This document shows positions 44,985 to 55,295 of a DNA stretch of 64,000 nt, one piece after another; within the stretch, counting starts at the first letter, position 1, and each line of letters opens with the position of its first letter. A program made the translations under genes and the position numbers. Source of the stretch: Zychaea mexicana (lineage: Eukaryota; Mucoromycota; Mucoromycetes; Mucorales; Lichtheimiaceae); NCBI RefSeq assembly GCF_025766255.1, contig NW_026516664.1:558001-622000 (forward strand), in the 5' to 3' direction. The notes beneath the pieces are model-generated. The model saw nothing but the letters and a program-made list of their open reading frames with translations. It did not search any database and had not been told where the DNA came from.

Positions 44985-45198
44985 GGAGATGATGGTGGTC
45001 AAAACACTGATACGTTTCCAAGATATATGAGTCCGTTGAAGCATCACAAACTGCTGATGACTGCATTCGCAAAGTACTGGTGCTGTAAAATCGTGTGTAC
45101 GACAAGCACGATTCAGCCCCGAGGAAAACGTGCTTGTCAAACAGGTTGCTGAAATTTGTTTTCCATAGCACAGTGTATGTACAGTGCTTCCAAAAAGT

Positions 45199-45290
45199 AA
45201 TGTCACAACCAATCAAAATCAATGTCACAGGCCAATTAAAATTAATGTCATTGGCTAATGAACAATAATGTCACAGGCCAATAAAAATCA
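45199..45290. repeat. four tandem ~23-bp subterminal repeats (AATGTCAC...CCAAT)
   Basis: AATGTCAC/T begins at 45199, 45221, 45244 and 45267, each followed by (A)GGCCAAT/CTAAT and an A-rich stretch. Period is 22-23 bp. The position just inside the left end fits transposase binding sites. Three units contain a CCAAT box, which could also serve the transposase promoter. Confidence 0.8.
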
Positions 45291-45415
45291 ATCCCAGAAA
45301 TAGAAACCCCGTGTTTTTGCTTAGAAATCACGTCGTCATAATTCTTGGCACCAGAAGAGTATAAATACAGAGTGAATATTTTTTTCTTGTTTTCCAATAC
45401 TTTATACAATTTAAC

Positions 45416-46700
45416 ATGAGCACAATATTTTTATATGAAGATGGACATGGAAATGTTGTTGATGAGAAAGGTGGTCCTGAGCCCATGGATTACATTGTTG
45501 ATGAAAATGAATTTGTTGTTGAGACACTTGCTACTTATAGTGAATACATGAAAACTGCGTCCTCCAGTGAATCTTCCTTGACTTCTCCAATGTTGATAGA
45601 AAAGCCAAAAGATGAAGATATTTGTATGAAGGAGGCAGATGTAAAACGGAATTATGTGCGTTATACGGTCCAGGATAAAGCTCGGTTTTTCGATCTGAAG
45701 ATTGAAAAGTGTATGAGTGCATCAGCTGCAGCGAAGCAGTTGGGTATTCACATTCGAACAGCGTACAGATGGGTCAAGCAGTATAATATGCATCCTGATA
45801 GCATTTTTGACAATATTAAAAAAGTAGGTCGAAAATGTATCCTTACGGAAGATCATAAAATGACTGTTATCTACTTCATTGATGCTAATCCATCCGCTTC
45901 TGTCGTTGAAGTGACCGAGCATTTGTTGAAGCAATTTCATGATCTTAAAGTTTCTCGCAGCACTGTTTATAACTTTATGAAAAGTGAATGCAACCTTTCG
46001 TTGAAGAAAGCAGATTTCCACTCTATTGAAAGAAACAGTCCAGCAAAGATCGATGAGCGATACAATTGTGTTTGCAAATGGGAAAATACAGAAATGAATT
46101 TCCTGACGAATTGCGTGTTTCTTGACGAGTCTGCTTTTGACATAAATATGAAACGTTCAAGAGCTTGGTCCAAGAAAGGCACACGTGCCATTGTTACCCA
46201 ACCTACAACGAGAGCAAATACAACGTCTATACTGGGTGCTATCTCAGCAGCAGGTTTGATTACGGTTGCCGTAAAAAAAACCAAAACCTGCGAAGAAGAG
46301 AAAAGTTGATGGATATATAAGCTCAGGAACTGTGACAGGTCACTATATCAGTTTCTTAAAAACGACTCTAGATGAAATGGACAAGCATCCTCACATGAAA
46401 GGCCACCATGTAGTCATGGATTATGCACCGATTCACACACATGAAAACATAAAGAAGTATATTGAGTATCGAGGTTATAAATGCGTGTATCTTCCTACTT
46501 ACTCCCCTGAGCTTAGCCCAATACAACAATTCTGGGCAGTGGCAAAGAGTAAGGTTAAGCGTCATAGGTTTTTACAGGAGGACACATTATCAAAAAGAAT
46601 CACGGAAGCCTGCAACAGTGTGGAGAAAAGTCACTTCAAAGGTTTCGTTTCGCATTCTTACAAGAGTTGGGATAAATGCCGAAACAGAGAATCCATGTAA
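45416..46700 (+). pseudogene. Tc1/IS630-like transposase, frameshifted
   Basis: A DDE-type transposase lies in two frames. The first (45416-46309) has an acidic N-terminus, a helix-turn-helix (MSASAAAKQLGIHIRTAYRW), a second winged-helix-like part (DANPSASVVEVTEHLL, then VSRSTVYNFM), and the first catalytic Asp in NCVFLDESAFD. Near an A8 run at about 46272-46279 the reading shifts by one. The second frame starts before PAKKRKVDG, a basic NLS-like motif, and continues YISFLKTTLDEMD, HHVVMDYAPIHTH (second Asp) and YLPTYSPELSPIQQFWAV. The third acid normally sits at PIE in SPELNPIEQFW; here it is Gln. Both the frameshift and this change point to an inactive copy. It ends RNRESM. Confidence 0.88.
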
Positions 46701-46785
46701 TGACTATCGATAACAGTAAGATTGCAAGAGGTAAGTAACAATGGTTTCAAAAAATGCAAAAAAAAAAGGATAAAGGTATGAAAGG

Positions 46786-47096
46786 TGGATGAAGGTCTCT
46801 GCTAAAAGGTGGCAGGTCTCTGCTGAATGGTGGCAGGTCTCGCCTGAAAGGTGGCAGGTCTCTGTTAGAAAGGTGGCAGGTCTCGCCTGAAAGGTGGCAG
46901 GTCTCTCCTAAAAAGTGGCAGGTCTCTGCTGAAAGGTGGCAGGTCTCGCCTGAAAGGTGGCAGGTCTCGCCTGAAAGGTGGCAGGTCTCTGCTAAAAAGG
47001 TGGCAGGTCTCGCCTGAAAGGTGGCAGGTCTCGCCTGAAAGGTGGCAGGTCTCTGCTGAAAAGTGGCAGGTCTCTGCTGAAAGGAAAGGTGGCGGG
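46786..47096. repeat. 21-bp minisatellite, about 14 units
   Basis: The unit is GGTGGCAGGTCTCNNCTRAAA in about 14 copies, alternating between two types (TCTCTGCTGAAA and TCTCGCCTGAAA), with a few 1-bp length variants. The period is a multiple of 3, so the minus strand stays open for 135 and 108 codons in two frames (ETCHLSG and RDLPPFR repeats). I regard those as artefacts. A poly-A stretch follows at 47101. Confidence 0.9.
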
Positions 47097-47173
47097 TTGC
47101 AAAAAAAAAAAAGAAAAAAAAAGACACGCCTTTTTTGTCCCCTTTTTTGTTCATTTTGTTTCTTGTTTACAAA

Positions 47174-47422
47174 ATGATCACACTTGGGCAAGCGTCATGC
47201 TTGGTGCTCGACATGGTGCCTACTGACGAAAACAGGAAAAAGGCCGTTGACATCATGGCAGCGTCACCATTTGGAGTGACTTATACAAGTACCAAAGGCC
47301 ATTTTGAACCTTTTGCATTAGCCAAAACAATCATCGCGAAAAATCCATACAAGTACAAAGTTTACCCAGCAACACCTCCAACAAGTCCAGAACAATCTGA
47401 TACAGAGAACAGCGGTAAGTGA
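47174..47422 (+). CDS. hypothetical 82-83-aa protein or first exon
   Basis: Reads MITLGQASCLVLDMVPTDEN, then RKKAVDIMAASPFGVTYTST, KGHFEPFALAKTIIAKNPYK and YKVYPATPPTSPEQSDTENS before the stop. The composition is protein-like and soluble, unlike the flanking repeat frames. A good donor (AGCG-GTAAGT) lies at the very end, so this may be one exon of a longer gene, but I could not find a convincing downstream exon. A longer start at 47135 would add a hydrophobic MSPFLFILFLVYK, which could be a signal peptide or chance T-rich DNA. No family recognised. Confidence 0.4.
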   Translation: MITLGQASCLVLDMVPTDENRKKAVDIMAASPFGVTYTSTKGHFEPFALAKTIIAKNPYKYKVYPATPPTSPEQSDTENSGK

Positions 47423-48136
47423 AGGTGTAGTTCATATATACCGCTATACTCGCACGGATAAACTAAAGAACCGGATGTGTCATGATCACCTCCTTACAAC
47501 ATAGCAATCGTTGCCATCGTTACTTTACCTCACATGCTGCTGCAGAGCCCCCGTGCTTAGCTCATTTAGCTTTCTCTATGTGTTTGTTATCAAAACACAT
47601 CTCCCCTGGCTAGTAGTACCTCCGCCTCTTGTGTGCCCTCTGTGTATACTTCAGTTCACTTCTTGCACGATTAACCATCATCTCCTCGTTAGTGCATACT
47701 GATGAGTTGACAGCGAATTTCGCATTATCATAGTAGTCACTAGATCAACTTAGTACTTTGGTTCTTTTGTGTACCCATCGCTGTACCTCTATTAGAGGAA
47801 TCTCCTATTCTATCTTTCTTCCCTGTGTATTTCGTTTGTCTACTTTTTACACTGTAAAGCGTCAATCAGTAGCATTGGTGCATATTATATCTGTTGTTCC
47901 GGCCCCAGTTCTACCACTGACACAATAAAAAAGACGGTTATTTTGAGACAATTCAAGTCTACACTCATTAGTACTTTAAGCGTAAGTGGGAGGCGTACGC
48001 ATAGATTCGTATCCAAACACTCTGTTTTTCCGCCTTACAATACAAATTAAAATGTGTATTTGTTCGTTGCTTTTGTTATCACCCCTGTACAAATTGCTGC
48101 TACCCGTGTCAGTAAGCTCGGTAATACATCATTGGC
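47423..48136. other. spacer before repeat copy B
   Basis: About 710 bp, T/C-rich on the plus strand, with no recognised gene or repeat. It might hold later exons of the 47174 ORF, but none stands out. Confidence 0.4.
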
Positions 48137-48807
48137 TTGAGACCGTGATCCGACAAACGATCAGGATCTAAGCAATTCTTCCAACCACCTTGCGTTTCTC
48201 GGGGAGCGTTCAACTTTTCTGGAGCATGGACATTTGCGCTTGTATATATTTAGTCTTCAGCCTTCAACTTTCCAGGAATTATTCAATATCAGTACATTAA
48301 AATGCGCCACGATTTGAGACGAACGAACATGTTGTTAAAAAAAAGATCCGGATAGCGACTGCCATTTCTCCTTCTTCTCGACCATCATCCTTGTAGTTTC
48401 GCAGCTCTATGAATCTATGCAGTCTATTCACAAGAGTGCTCTCGTATCTGGAAAAACCACATACCTTTGTTTTACGCCGCCAATTCTGTGATTGCTTACA
48501 CATGAGAATACAGTCGTAAGCGGAGGAGATGAGATGGCTCGGTTGTTGCGCGCTTAATACAATTTACTGATGAAGAATTATATATCCGTAAGCAAAATTA
48601 CGCGTATAATAATATTATTGCATCGTTTACTCACACATTCTTTAACACCTCGTGCCACGCCAACTCTTACCAACAAAAGTAAGCTGACTGATGCAATTGG
48701 CAATTTGCATTGTATATGTGTATATGTGTATATGTGTATAGCACGATGTGCCACATAAAAAGTTCACTGAGGTTACGCGACAGAGATTATGCGAGGAAGA
48801 TAACTAA

Positions 48808-49250
48808 AATGATAAAAGGGTCATTCTTCGCCTGTAAGCGCGAGGGAGAAGTAACGCAAGCTCAAACGCCAATGACAAGGTGGGATCCGTTTACGAAAAC
48901 CGAATGGTCAAGAGGAAAGTGGTACTTTTAGAAACCGGAGAATAGCGGGAAAAAAGGCATCCTACTTGCAATACCAGCGCGTTATAAAATATCGTATAAG
49001 CCCTTTTTAAACCAAGCTTTGACAATGCGAATCCGCAGCAGTCAGTCAAGCTTGAAGTCAAGCGTGTCTCAGTTGCTGCCGTTGATGGCCATTTGTTTCA
49101 AACGGATCTTGCATCACAGAAAAGAAAAACACGGACGCAACCTCGTTTCTTTCTTTCAAGAACAATAGCAGGGTCCGTGCGTAGAGAGCACGGTGTCAAA
49201 TGGTTGCCACCGCTTTATATGCACTTGAAAGAGATCCTAAATCTCAAATA
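48808..49250 (+). pseudogene. plus-strand gene remnant in repeat copy B
   Basis: Counterpart of 39337-39780. The frame MIKGSFFACKREGEVTQAQT is present but stops early, after SRGKWYF at 48931, because TTG has become TAG. Beyond the stop, the same frame text (KPENSGKKG...) and the second piece (QSVKLEVKRVSVAAVDGHLF-like) remain recognisable. The junction between pieces has one extra C compared with copy A. Each copy therefore carries a different defect. Confidence 0.4.
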
Positions 49251-49649
49251 GTACATTTCACAAACAAAGTTCAAAAGTACTTCTTCACAAGGTCGATCAG
49301 TAAGCGAGAGATCTTTCTGTGTGAATTGGAATGTCATTACCCAACGAAAGATTAACTTTCCGTTATAATAATAGTCAAACATAGAAAGCTTCTCTTGTTG
49401 ATTATTATCTTTTTGTCATTTTCTTATTGTATTTTAAAGAGAAACCCTCTTTTCTAGGAAGTTCCAATAGAAAAAGAGGGGAAAAACTCCTGCTGTCTCT
49501 TTTTTCCAGGAAGACAGCAAAACCTGATCGAAGACGCAGGTAGTGAATGGTCGCTACGCAATGAGAGACCTTCGCCATTCACTAGTGGCGCCCGTGCCGT
49601 GTGTGCCCACAACGTCAACTAAGCACAAAGATACTTCAAGGTTGTTGTA

Positions 49650-50670
49650 TTACGTTGATGCAGCCCTAGGGCATGCTTCCAACAACCTTGCTACCATTGA
49701 AGCATCTTTCGGGTAGAATATATCCACCTCAACCTGGCTAATAGCTTTCCAAGTCAAGGATTCACACAACACTTTGCGCTTCATAAAGTTTGTGTAAATG
49801 GAACTAAAGAAGAAAAAAAAGGGAGGGGTGGGGGGTTTTTGGTATTCTTATTCAGACAATTTTTTGCCGTCACGCTCGGGTCTTCAATAAAATCCATCAT
49901 TTTGATTGGCTCTCATTTGTAAGGCTCTGGTTAGCTCATTCTATGGACCGCTTATACCATATGACGCAAATTACAAAGCAAAGGGAAGGGGAAGGAGATG
50001 TGTAAGTGATAGTCGTCATCAAGAAGTCAAATACGCTACAGCCGCAGTGATCGACATGTATCACCCTATGATACGCTATATATATGTTTCACCATGCCGA
50101 TGTACCCTCCGATACTGTCGCCGCTTGTTTTGGGAAGAAGTGTCAGTGCACGCACCCAGCCTCTGCGTCAAAGACAGGTACGTTTCGAATGCCAACTTGT
50201 TCAATGAGTACGCAAGAAAAAAAAGGTGCGACTGAACAACGCAATTAGAAATGACAAGGAAGAAAGACACAATGCCAACGATGATTAAGAACGATGGATG
50301 AGTGCTCGTGTGCGATCTGGGAAGCAGTAACTACTGCTAAATTGCTAAGGACTCACATCACTTGCCCTGGCGGACAAGATATCTACAAGTAATACTGTCG
50401 TGTCTGTTCGACCTATAAATATTATGTTGAGGGTTCACTCGACCCAATCCATATTACTTTATTGTAGGTTGCTGATTTGCTATGTATACGGTGGCGAAGG
50501 TGTGGCAAGTGCCTTTTGCGGAGACGACCGGAGCTAGCAAATCGGACGGACCCTTTGTTATTGCGATTGGGTAATAGCGCTGTCAGACTAGATGATGAGG
50601 GCTGGTGATGTGTCATTCTATCAGAACATTTCAATTCTACGATGTTTGGTTCTCCTGTTGGACTTTGCAC
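49650..50670 (-). pseudogene. spliced minus-strand gene candidate in copy B (probably decayed)
   Basis: Counterpart of 40181-41156. The first exon starts MQSPTGEPNIVELKCSDRM and then runs HHQPSSSSLTALLPNRNNKG as in A. After HLRHRIH it has SKSATYN, absent from A. The second exon reads RTDTTVLLVDILSARASD and ends at GTGAGT. A TAG lies before NELTRALQM as in A. An extra A/T in CATCATTTTGATT shifts the FIEDPSV part in B only. The last exon again encodes FMKRKVLCESLTWKAISQVE and ends RAAS followed by Thr-Thr/stop at 49650. No family recognised. Confidence 0.4.
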
Positions 50671-51202
50671 TGCGTTCTCTTTATAAATCGCCTCCTTTTA
50701 CACTTCTTGGGGCTTGGATGATTAAAATTTTTTAAAGTTAAAACAGTGCAAACTCCTCGTTGTTGATACATCCTGTAGTTACTGGAAGTATTGCAATTAA
50801 ACAATTGTCAAGAGCTTTACTATATGAAACATATTACAAAAGTTGTTGAATAAACTCTTCTTGTTCCAAATACACAAAGTTGTCTGCTCTCTCAAATTGT
50901 AAACTGCAACTGAATGCTTAATAAAAGGCAGCAGCCGATGGTCGCGACCGTATATCTACGCACTCATTATTCCCTGGATTGCGATCGCCTAATATGGTGC
51001 TCCCGGCGTTCAAGCTATACAAGTTCTGGGGTACTCTCGTTTATAGGGAAGAGTCATTCTCACTTCTGTTACAGAATTACAATCAGTGTCTTTCTTCATA
51101 TTATCCACGATGCAAAACATACTGTTGATTATGTTCATCGATGGCAAGTAGTACAATCAACAAGCGGTCAGTGTGTGGAGTATCAGCAAATATATTACCA
51201 GG

Positions 51203-52705
51203 CTTCTTTGCTTTACGCCATTGCAAAAAGTAGTTCCTGACCATTCGCGCCGAAGCTTAGAACAGTATGGTAAACTCGACGGAGCCCTGAAGAGCGCTGG
51301 TCGCCTATTGTGACGCTGGCGCGTTCTTCAAAAGAAACAACCTGAGCGAAGCGGTCGAAACATTTGATGATTTGTTGGTCAATGTCACTATTTTCCTCTA
51401 GGGGAGGTTGTGGAAGTTTTCAAGCAGGCAATACGTGATCCCAATATATAAAAGGCTTTTGAGCGCTCGAGCATACTTTTACATGTCTTTGAATGACTGT
51501 AAATGCTGTTTAGGAAGCATTAAGATATCGAAAACGCATCTGAAGGCGACCATTTTATATTACATATATGCTCTTCAAGCCCATTATCCGGTTCAAAAAG
51601 TTGGTGGTTATAAATGGCAGAAAGGTCATGTCGTTATTTGAGGGTCCGTTTCATTGGTAGCTGGTGTTCCTTTTATTAAAGTATTATATCAGTCTCAAAG
51701 TAAAGATGTCCTCTCTCCTTTTGTTCGTGGGATGATGTTAGAAAAGAACTATCTGAAAGCAGCAATCATAAATAACTTATTAAGTCCATGCGATTCATGT
51801 ATACTTACTCCAAACGTAGGAACGCGTCACTATAATATATGCTTAGCCTACTTTAAAACAAACGTATATAGGAAGATTTGGCTACGCTGCTAGTCATCAC
51901 ATTAAATGGATACATACATGAAAAGCGAAATCATAAGCCGACTTTCTTCTATATACAGTGCCGATATTAATCGCTAAAGTGTATATACTTGTTTACTTTC
52001 CTTATCCATTGGGAGCTCTTGTTTTACAACATGTTATGTTTCCTGCTACACGGCAGCTTGTTTTTGACAACCAAAAAAGTTGGCATCAGATACATGAAAT
52101 GGGCAGCAGCATGCTATATATATAGACACTTTAAAGAAAGCAGAATCCGGTATATGATTTACACGCTATAACAACTACTAGTAGTAGAAGAAATTAGCGG
52201 AATGCTATAGTACCAACATCGGAGAGAGGGTCCCCGTATATACACATTACTTATCATTATGTTGAATGACGACTGACCTTTTGAATCTTTTCAAACAATG
52301 ATGCAAATTACTGTGGATGACGTGCATGATCTCTGCTCAAAAAGTGCATATAAACTGATAATCGTGCATCCGTCCCTCTTAAGCTTACTCGACAGAGAAT
52401 CTGATAAACTAAAACAGGAGTAAGACCTGCTTTCAATTTACTGTGTAGGTAGAAGAAACATTAAGAGAAAAAAGTATAACGATGCAAATAAACGTGGGTT
52501 GTTGTTATATGTAGAAACTTTGATGGAAAATAGGTGTGAATTGTTATGTGTGTGGGGTTTGCGGTGCAATTTTGCATGATAAGAGAGTTTTTTGCTAGTT
52601 ACAAAGACAGGAGGATGATGGAACAAATGGGGGAATGTTTGAGAAAGGGGTGGAGGAAGAGAAAAACAGATGTACAGCGAGGGGAATGGGAAAAGATAGA
52701 TAGAT
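51203..52705. other. spacer between repeat copy B and DRE2
   Basis: 1.5 kb without an intact gene. At 51255-51460 the plus strand shows coding-like scraps in two frames (EQYGKLDGALKSAGRL, then DAGAFFKRNNLSEAVETFDD), separated by a stop and a frame change. Open frames at 51408-51641 and 51654-51893 have no motif. The last 270 bp before 52705 are the DRE2 3' region. Confidence 0.4.
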
Positions 52706-53937
52706 CTAGATGTCGATATCATCTTTCTCAAACATACCACCTAACGTGACCTTTTCACCAGGGTTGAAGGCTGGCATACCGAGGAAAGGGCAAGTCGAGC
52801 AACGAAATGCATCGCCCAGGGCACAACTACCACAGCCGCCAACAGCCTTGGGTGTTGGATCCACATCCACCACATCATCGCTGGTATCACCGTCATCTTC
52901 CATAAGATCCAGCGATACGACATTATCCGACTCATCGGTTTCATCCATTTCAGCACGGCCGCAGGTGCAGTTCTTGCATGCCTTGCGACGACCATCGGTC
53001 ATTTCGCAGTCATCAGGACCTATGTGTGCGATAACCCATTTAACCAGTCTATTCTCGTATCCGCATATATATATGTATGTAGATCAGTAAGTACTTACGA
53101 ACAAGAGACTCTTTGCTTGGCTTTACCAGATCGTCGTCGTCCAACAAAGCATCGGCGTCTTCCAACTCATCTTCGTCGTCATCATTGCCGGATATTTTCC
53201 AAACAGACTTTTTGGTTTCTGCAGGTGTTGTTGCTGGCTTTTTCTTGCGAAAGTTTAATGTCATCTTTTGGCCAACTTCATAAGCAGGCTTCTTCACCTC
53301 GACATGGGCCAAAGCGAGTTTGCCTGACAAGGCCTCAACACCTTGCTCGACACGCACAGCGCCCCAAGCTTGGATGAATTCGGCGAGGTCCGCGTCCGAC
53401 ACTGGCTCCACACGGGTCACATTGACGTCCACGAAACCCGTAAGCTTGAGAAGCGAAACAAGGTCAGCTTCCTTGCGGGTCACTGGACACATGGAGTTGC
53501 TCAATTCCGTCAACAAAACGGGTTCGATCAAAACAAGCGAGCCACTGGCTGTGAGGGTTGAAAGGAATCGTGAAAGAACTTGAGGTGTATGTACGGAATT
53601 GGTGGGTGGGATCGCATTGGAATAGATCTTGTTGTAGCTCGCCTTGGCCAAGGGTGCTGTTTCAATTATTCAAGAAAAAAATATATCAAATGTGTGAGTG
53701 AATGAATGAATGCCGAAACAATTGTTACAATGCAAGTACTGGATCCTCGGATTCCAACTTTATATATTATTTACCTTCAGCAACCCGTTCCATTGCTTCA
53801 AACGCCGTAGTGCCATTGGCACCGACTTGATCTTGAGCAGAGGCTTTAGCCTTTGCCAATGCGTCTTGATTAACAGTAGCAGGTGAGACAAAGAGAACCG
53901 ATTCACCCTGAGAAGCTTCGAAATTGGCAACAACCAT
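52706..53937 (-). CDS. DRE2: Dre2/anamorsin, cytosolic Fe-S assembly protein
   Basis: Electron-transfer partner of Tah18/Ndor1 in cytosolic iron-sulfur cluster assembly. Three exons on the minus strand: 53937 onward ([20 protein letters not shown]); the main exon 53651-53098 (methyltransferase-like domain with [39 protein letters not shown], then the acidic linker [20 protein letters not shown]); and the C-terminal exon 53020-52706. That last exon has the cluster-binding Cys motifs: [20 protein letters not shown] (CX(n)CxxCxC) and [20 protein letters not shown] (twin CxxC), followed by [15 protein letters not shown], the family's conserved end. All eight Cys are present. The start is fixed by the short first exon, followed by the expected intron. 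Confidence 0.93.
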
Positions 53938-55295
53938 TTGGGCGATTGATAAGTCAAAAAAAAAAAGTGGGGAGTAAGGTAAAAAATAAAAGAAAGAGGC
54001 AGGCTGAATTTGTAAGCGAAAGGGAAACGAAAAGGCAGAAGCTAAGAAATGGAAACGATTGGTCCCAGCGAAAGCAGATGATTGCTGGCTTTTTCTCCTC
54101 CGCCAATAGATTACACCGGCGATGAACGGATCAAATCAAGCTCGTTTCCGTATTATCTGTTACTTTTGCTTTTGATTCCAAGAAGCTTATCGGACTTGAC
54201 TCAAGATGCAATGTCGATACGCAAAACATTCGCATGACCGAGCTTTCGTCCCTGTCACTCGCTAACCAATTGCTTTGTATCTTCCATGTGCAATCGCATC
54301 GTACAGAGCATAGAAGCCAAAACCACTGACATATCTCGTCGTATCATCACCCTATGATTCTCAAACAGCTACTGTGTCTTCGTTTTCTGTAGTTTCTCAG
54401 AATTTAACCTAGAAAACTCTTTCCATAAAGAAAAGGTTGCAAGCGACGCATTAAAGGCACTACAAGTTCAGGCTTGCTGATGATGGCTTATATACGCAAC
54501 GACCCGCTGATAAAAGAGGGATCATAAATATACAATAAGCGATAGAATGCAAAAGCAGCTACTCGCTGAGGTAGCATCAAGTGGATCACAAATTTCGCGG
54601 CATCAATCCCAACCAAAGATACAACTATGGTAAAGGGTCGATGAATTCTCTCGTTATGAGCAGCTTGCGTTAACCAAGTGCTATCAGACAAAAGAGCATC
54701 CCGATAAGCCTTCCAGCAAATCGATGCCTCTGTTTGTATAGTCTGAAGAGAGCGACGGTAAAATTACACCTTCAAAAGGCATAGAGTTCTATATCAGTAG
54801 TTCTGCAACGGTAGAAAACATTCAAAAACCTATAGTCACAAATTATATGTATCAGCCATTACAGGACAAGCAAGCTGGCGTCACATGATATATTTTTGTT
54901 CTTTTAAAAGATGCGCTCAACAACGGTACACTACCCTTTGTCGCCCTGTTGTGGTATTCTGAGTGACTAAAGACTCAAGGAGAGAGTGGCTATATAGAAT
55001 ACATGAGTATGTAGAGTGGTACAATTTCCCAATGACAATGGATGCCCAATCAAAAAATGGGCTGCGAAAGGTACATGAAAAACGGCGGAACTATATCTTA
55101 GCATTTGGGATACCGATTACGGCAAGGCCGTTTTGGTGCAGGTGCACCACACACACGCACACACCCTCGCTCTCACATAATAATCACGAATCAGATCCTG
55201 TGTCTTTCTTTTAACGTTTGCCTTTTTTTTTCTTTCCGCCAACCCTTTTCTTTTCTCTCTCCCTCATTTTTTCCTTCCTCTCAATAACTAAATAT
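53938..55295. other. divergent intergenic region DRE2 / DENND6-like
   Basis: About 1.36 kb between the starts of DRE2 (-) and the DENND6-like gene (+). It should hold both promoters and a T/C-rich leader at 55200-55290. Open frames at 53883-54125 and 54488-54691 have no motif. No repeat noticed. Confidence 0.5.

Larger units (their letters stand above)
41668..45181. other. gene-poor spacer between repeat copy A and the transposase
   Basis: No intact gene. Contents described separately: minus-strand coding debris at 42227-42981, a C-rich tandem repeat at 43175-43352, and trinucleotide runs near 44940. The rest is A/T-rich single-copy DNA with short chance frames (for example 44220-44504, Cys/Met-rich, no motif). 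Confidence 0.45.
45182..46710 (+). mobile_element. Tc1/mariner-IS630-type DNA transposon, right end missing
   Basis: The left end CAGTGCTTCCAAAAAGTAAT directly follows a TA dinucleotide (45180-45181), as expected for Tc1/mariner insertion. It is followed by four tandem subterminal repeats and one transposase frame. I searched to 48.1 kb for the inverse of the left end and did not find it. The right end has been lost, possibly where the 21-bp minisatellite now starts. Confidence 0.7.
48137..51202. repeat. 3.1-kb direct repeat, copy B
   Basis: Second copy of the block at 38554-41667, same orientation, about 9.6 kb downstream. The central part (about 48750-50400) aligns base for base with A apart from scattered substitutions and 1-bp indels. 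Unique to B are about 165 bp at 48537-48701, expansion of a TATATGTG run near 48715-48740, and two 21-nt additions in the minus-strand first exon. The four stem-loops recur at about 49441-49705. Confidence 0.85.

Noticed and set aside
44856..45228. Poly-Cys (+) and poly-Asn (-) frames
   Set aside because: Produced by CTG/GTT trinucleotide runs; no protein-like flanks.
46747..47191. Two long minus-strand frames with ETCHLSG / RDLPPFR repeats
   Set aside because: They run across a 21-bp minisatellite whose period keeps all frames open; no start context or non-repeat domain.
47174..48136. Downstream exons for the 47174 ORF
   Set aside because: No stretch after a good acceptor gave a protein-like continuation.
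38554..51202. LTR retrotransposon with 3.1-kb LTRs
   Set aside because: No primer-binding site, polypurine tract, gag or pol between the copies, and the copies themselves hold coding-like remnants.
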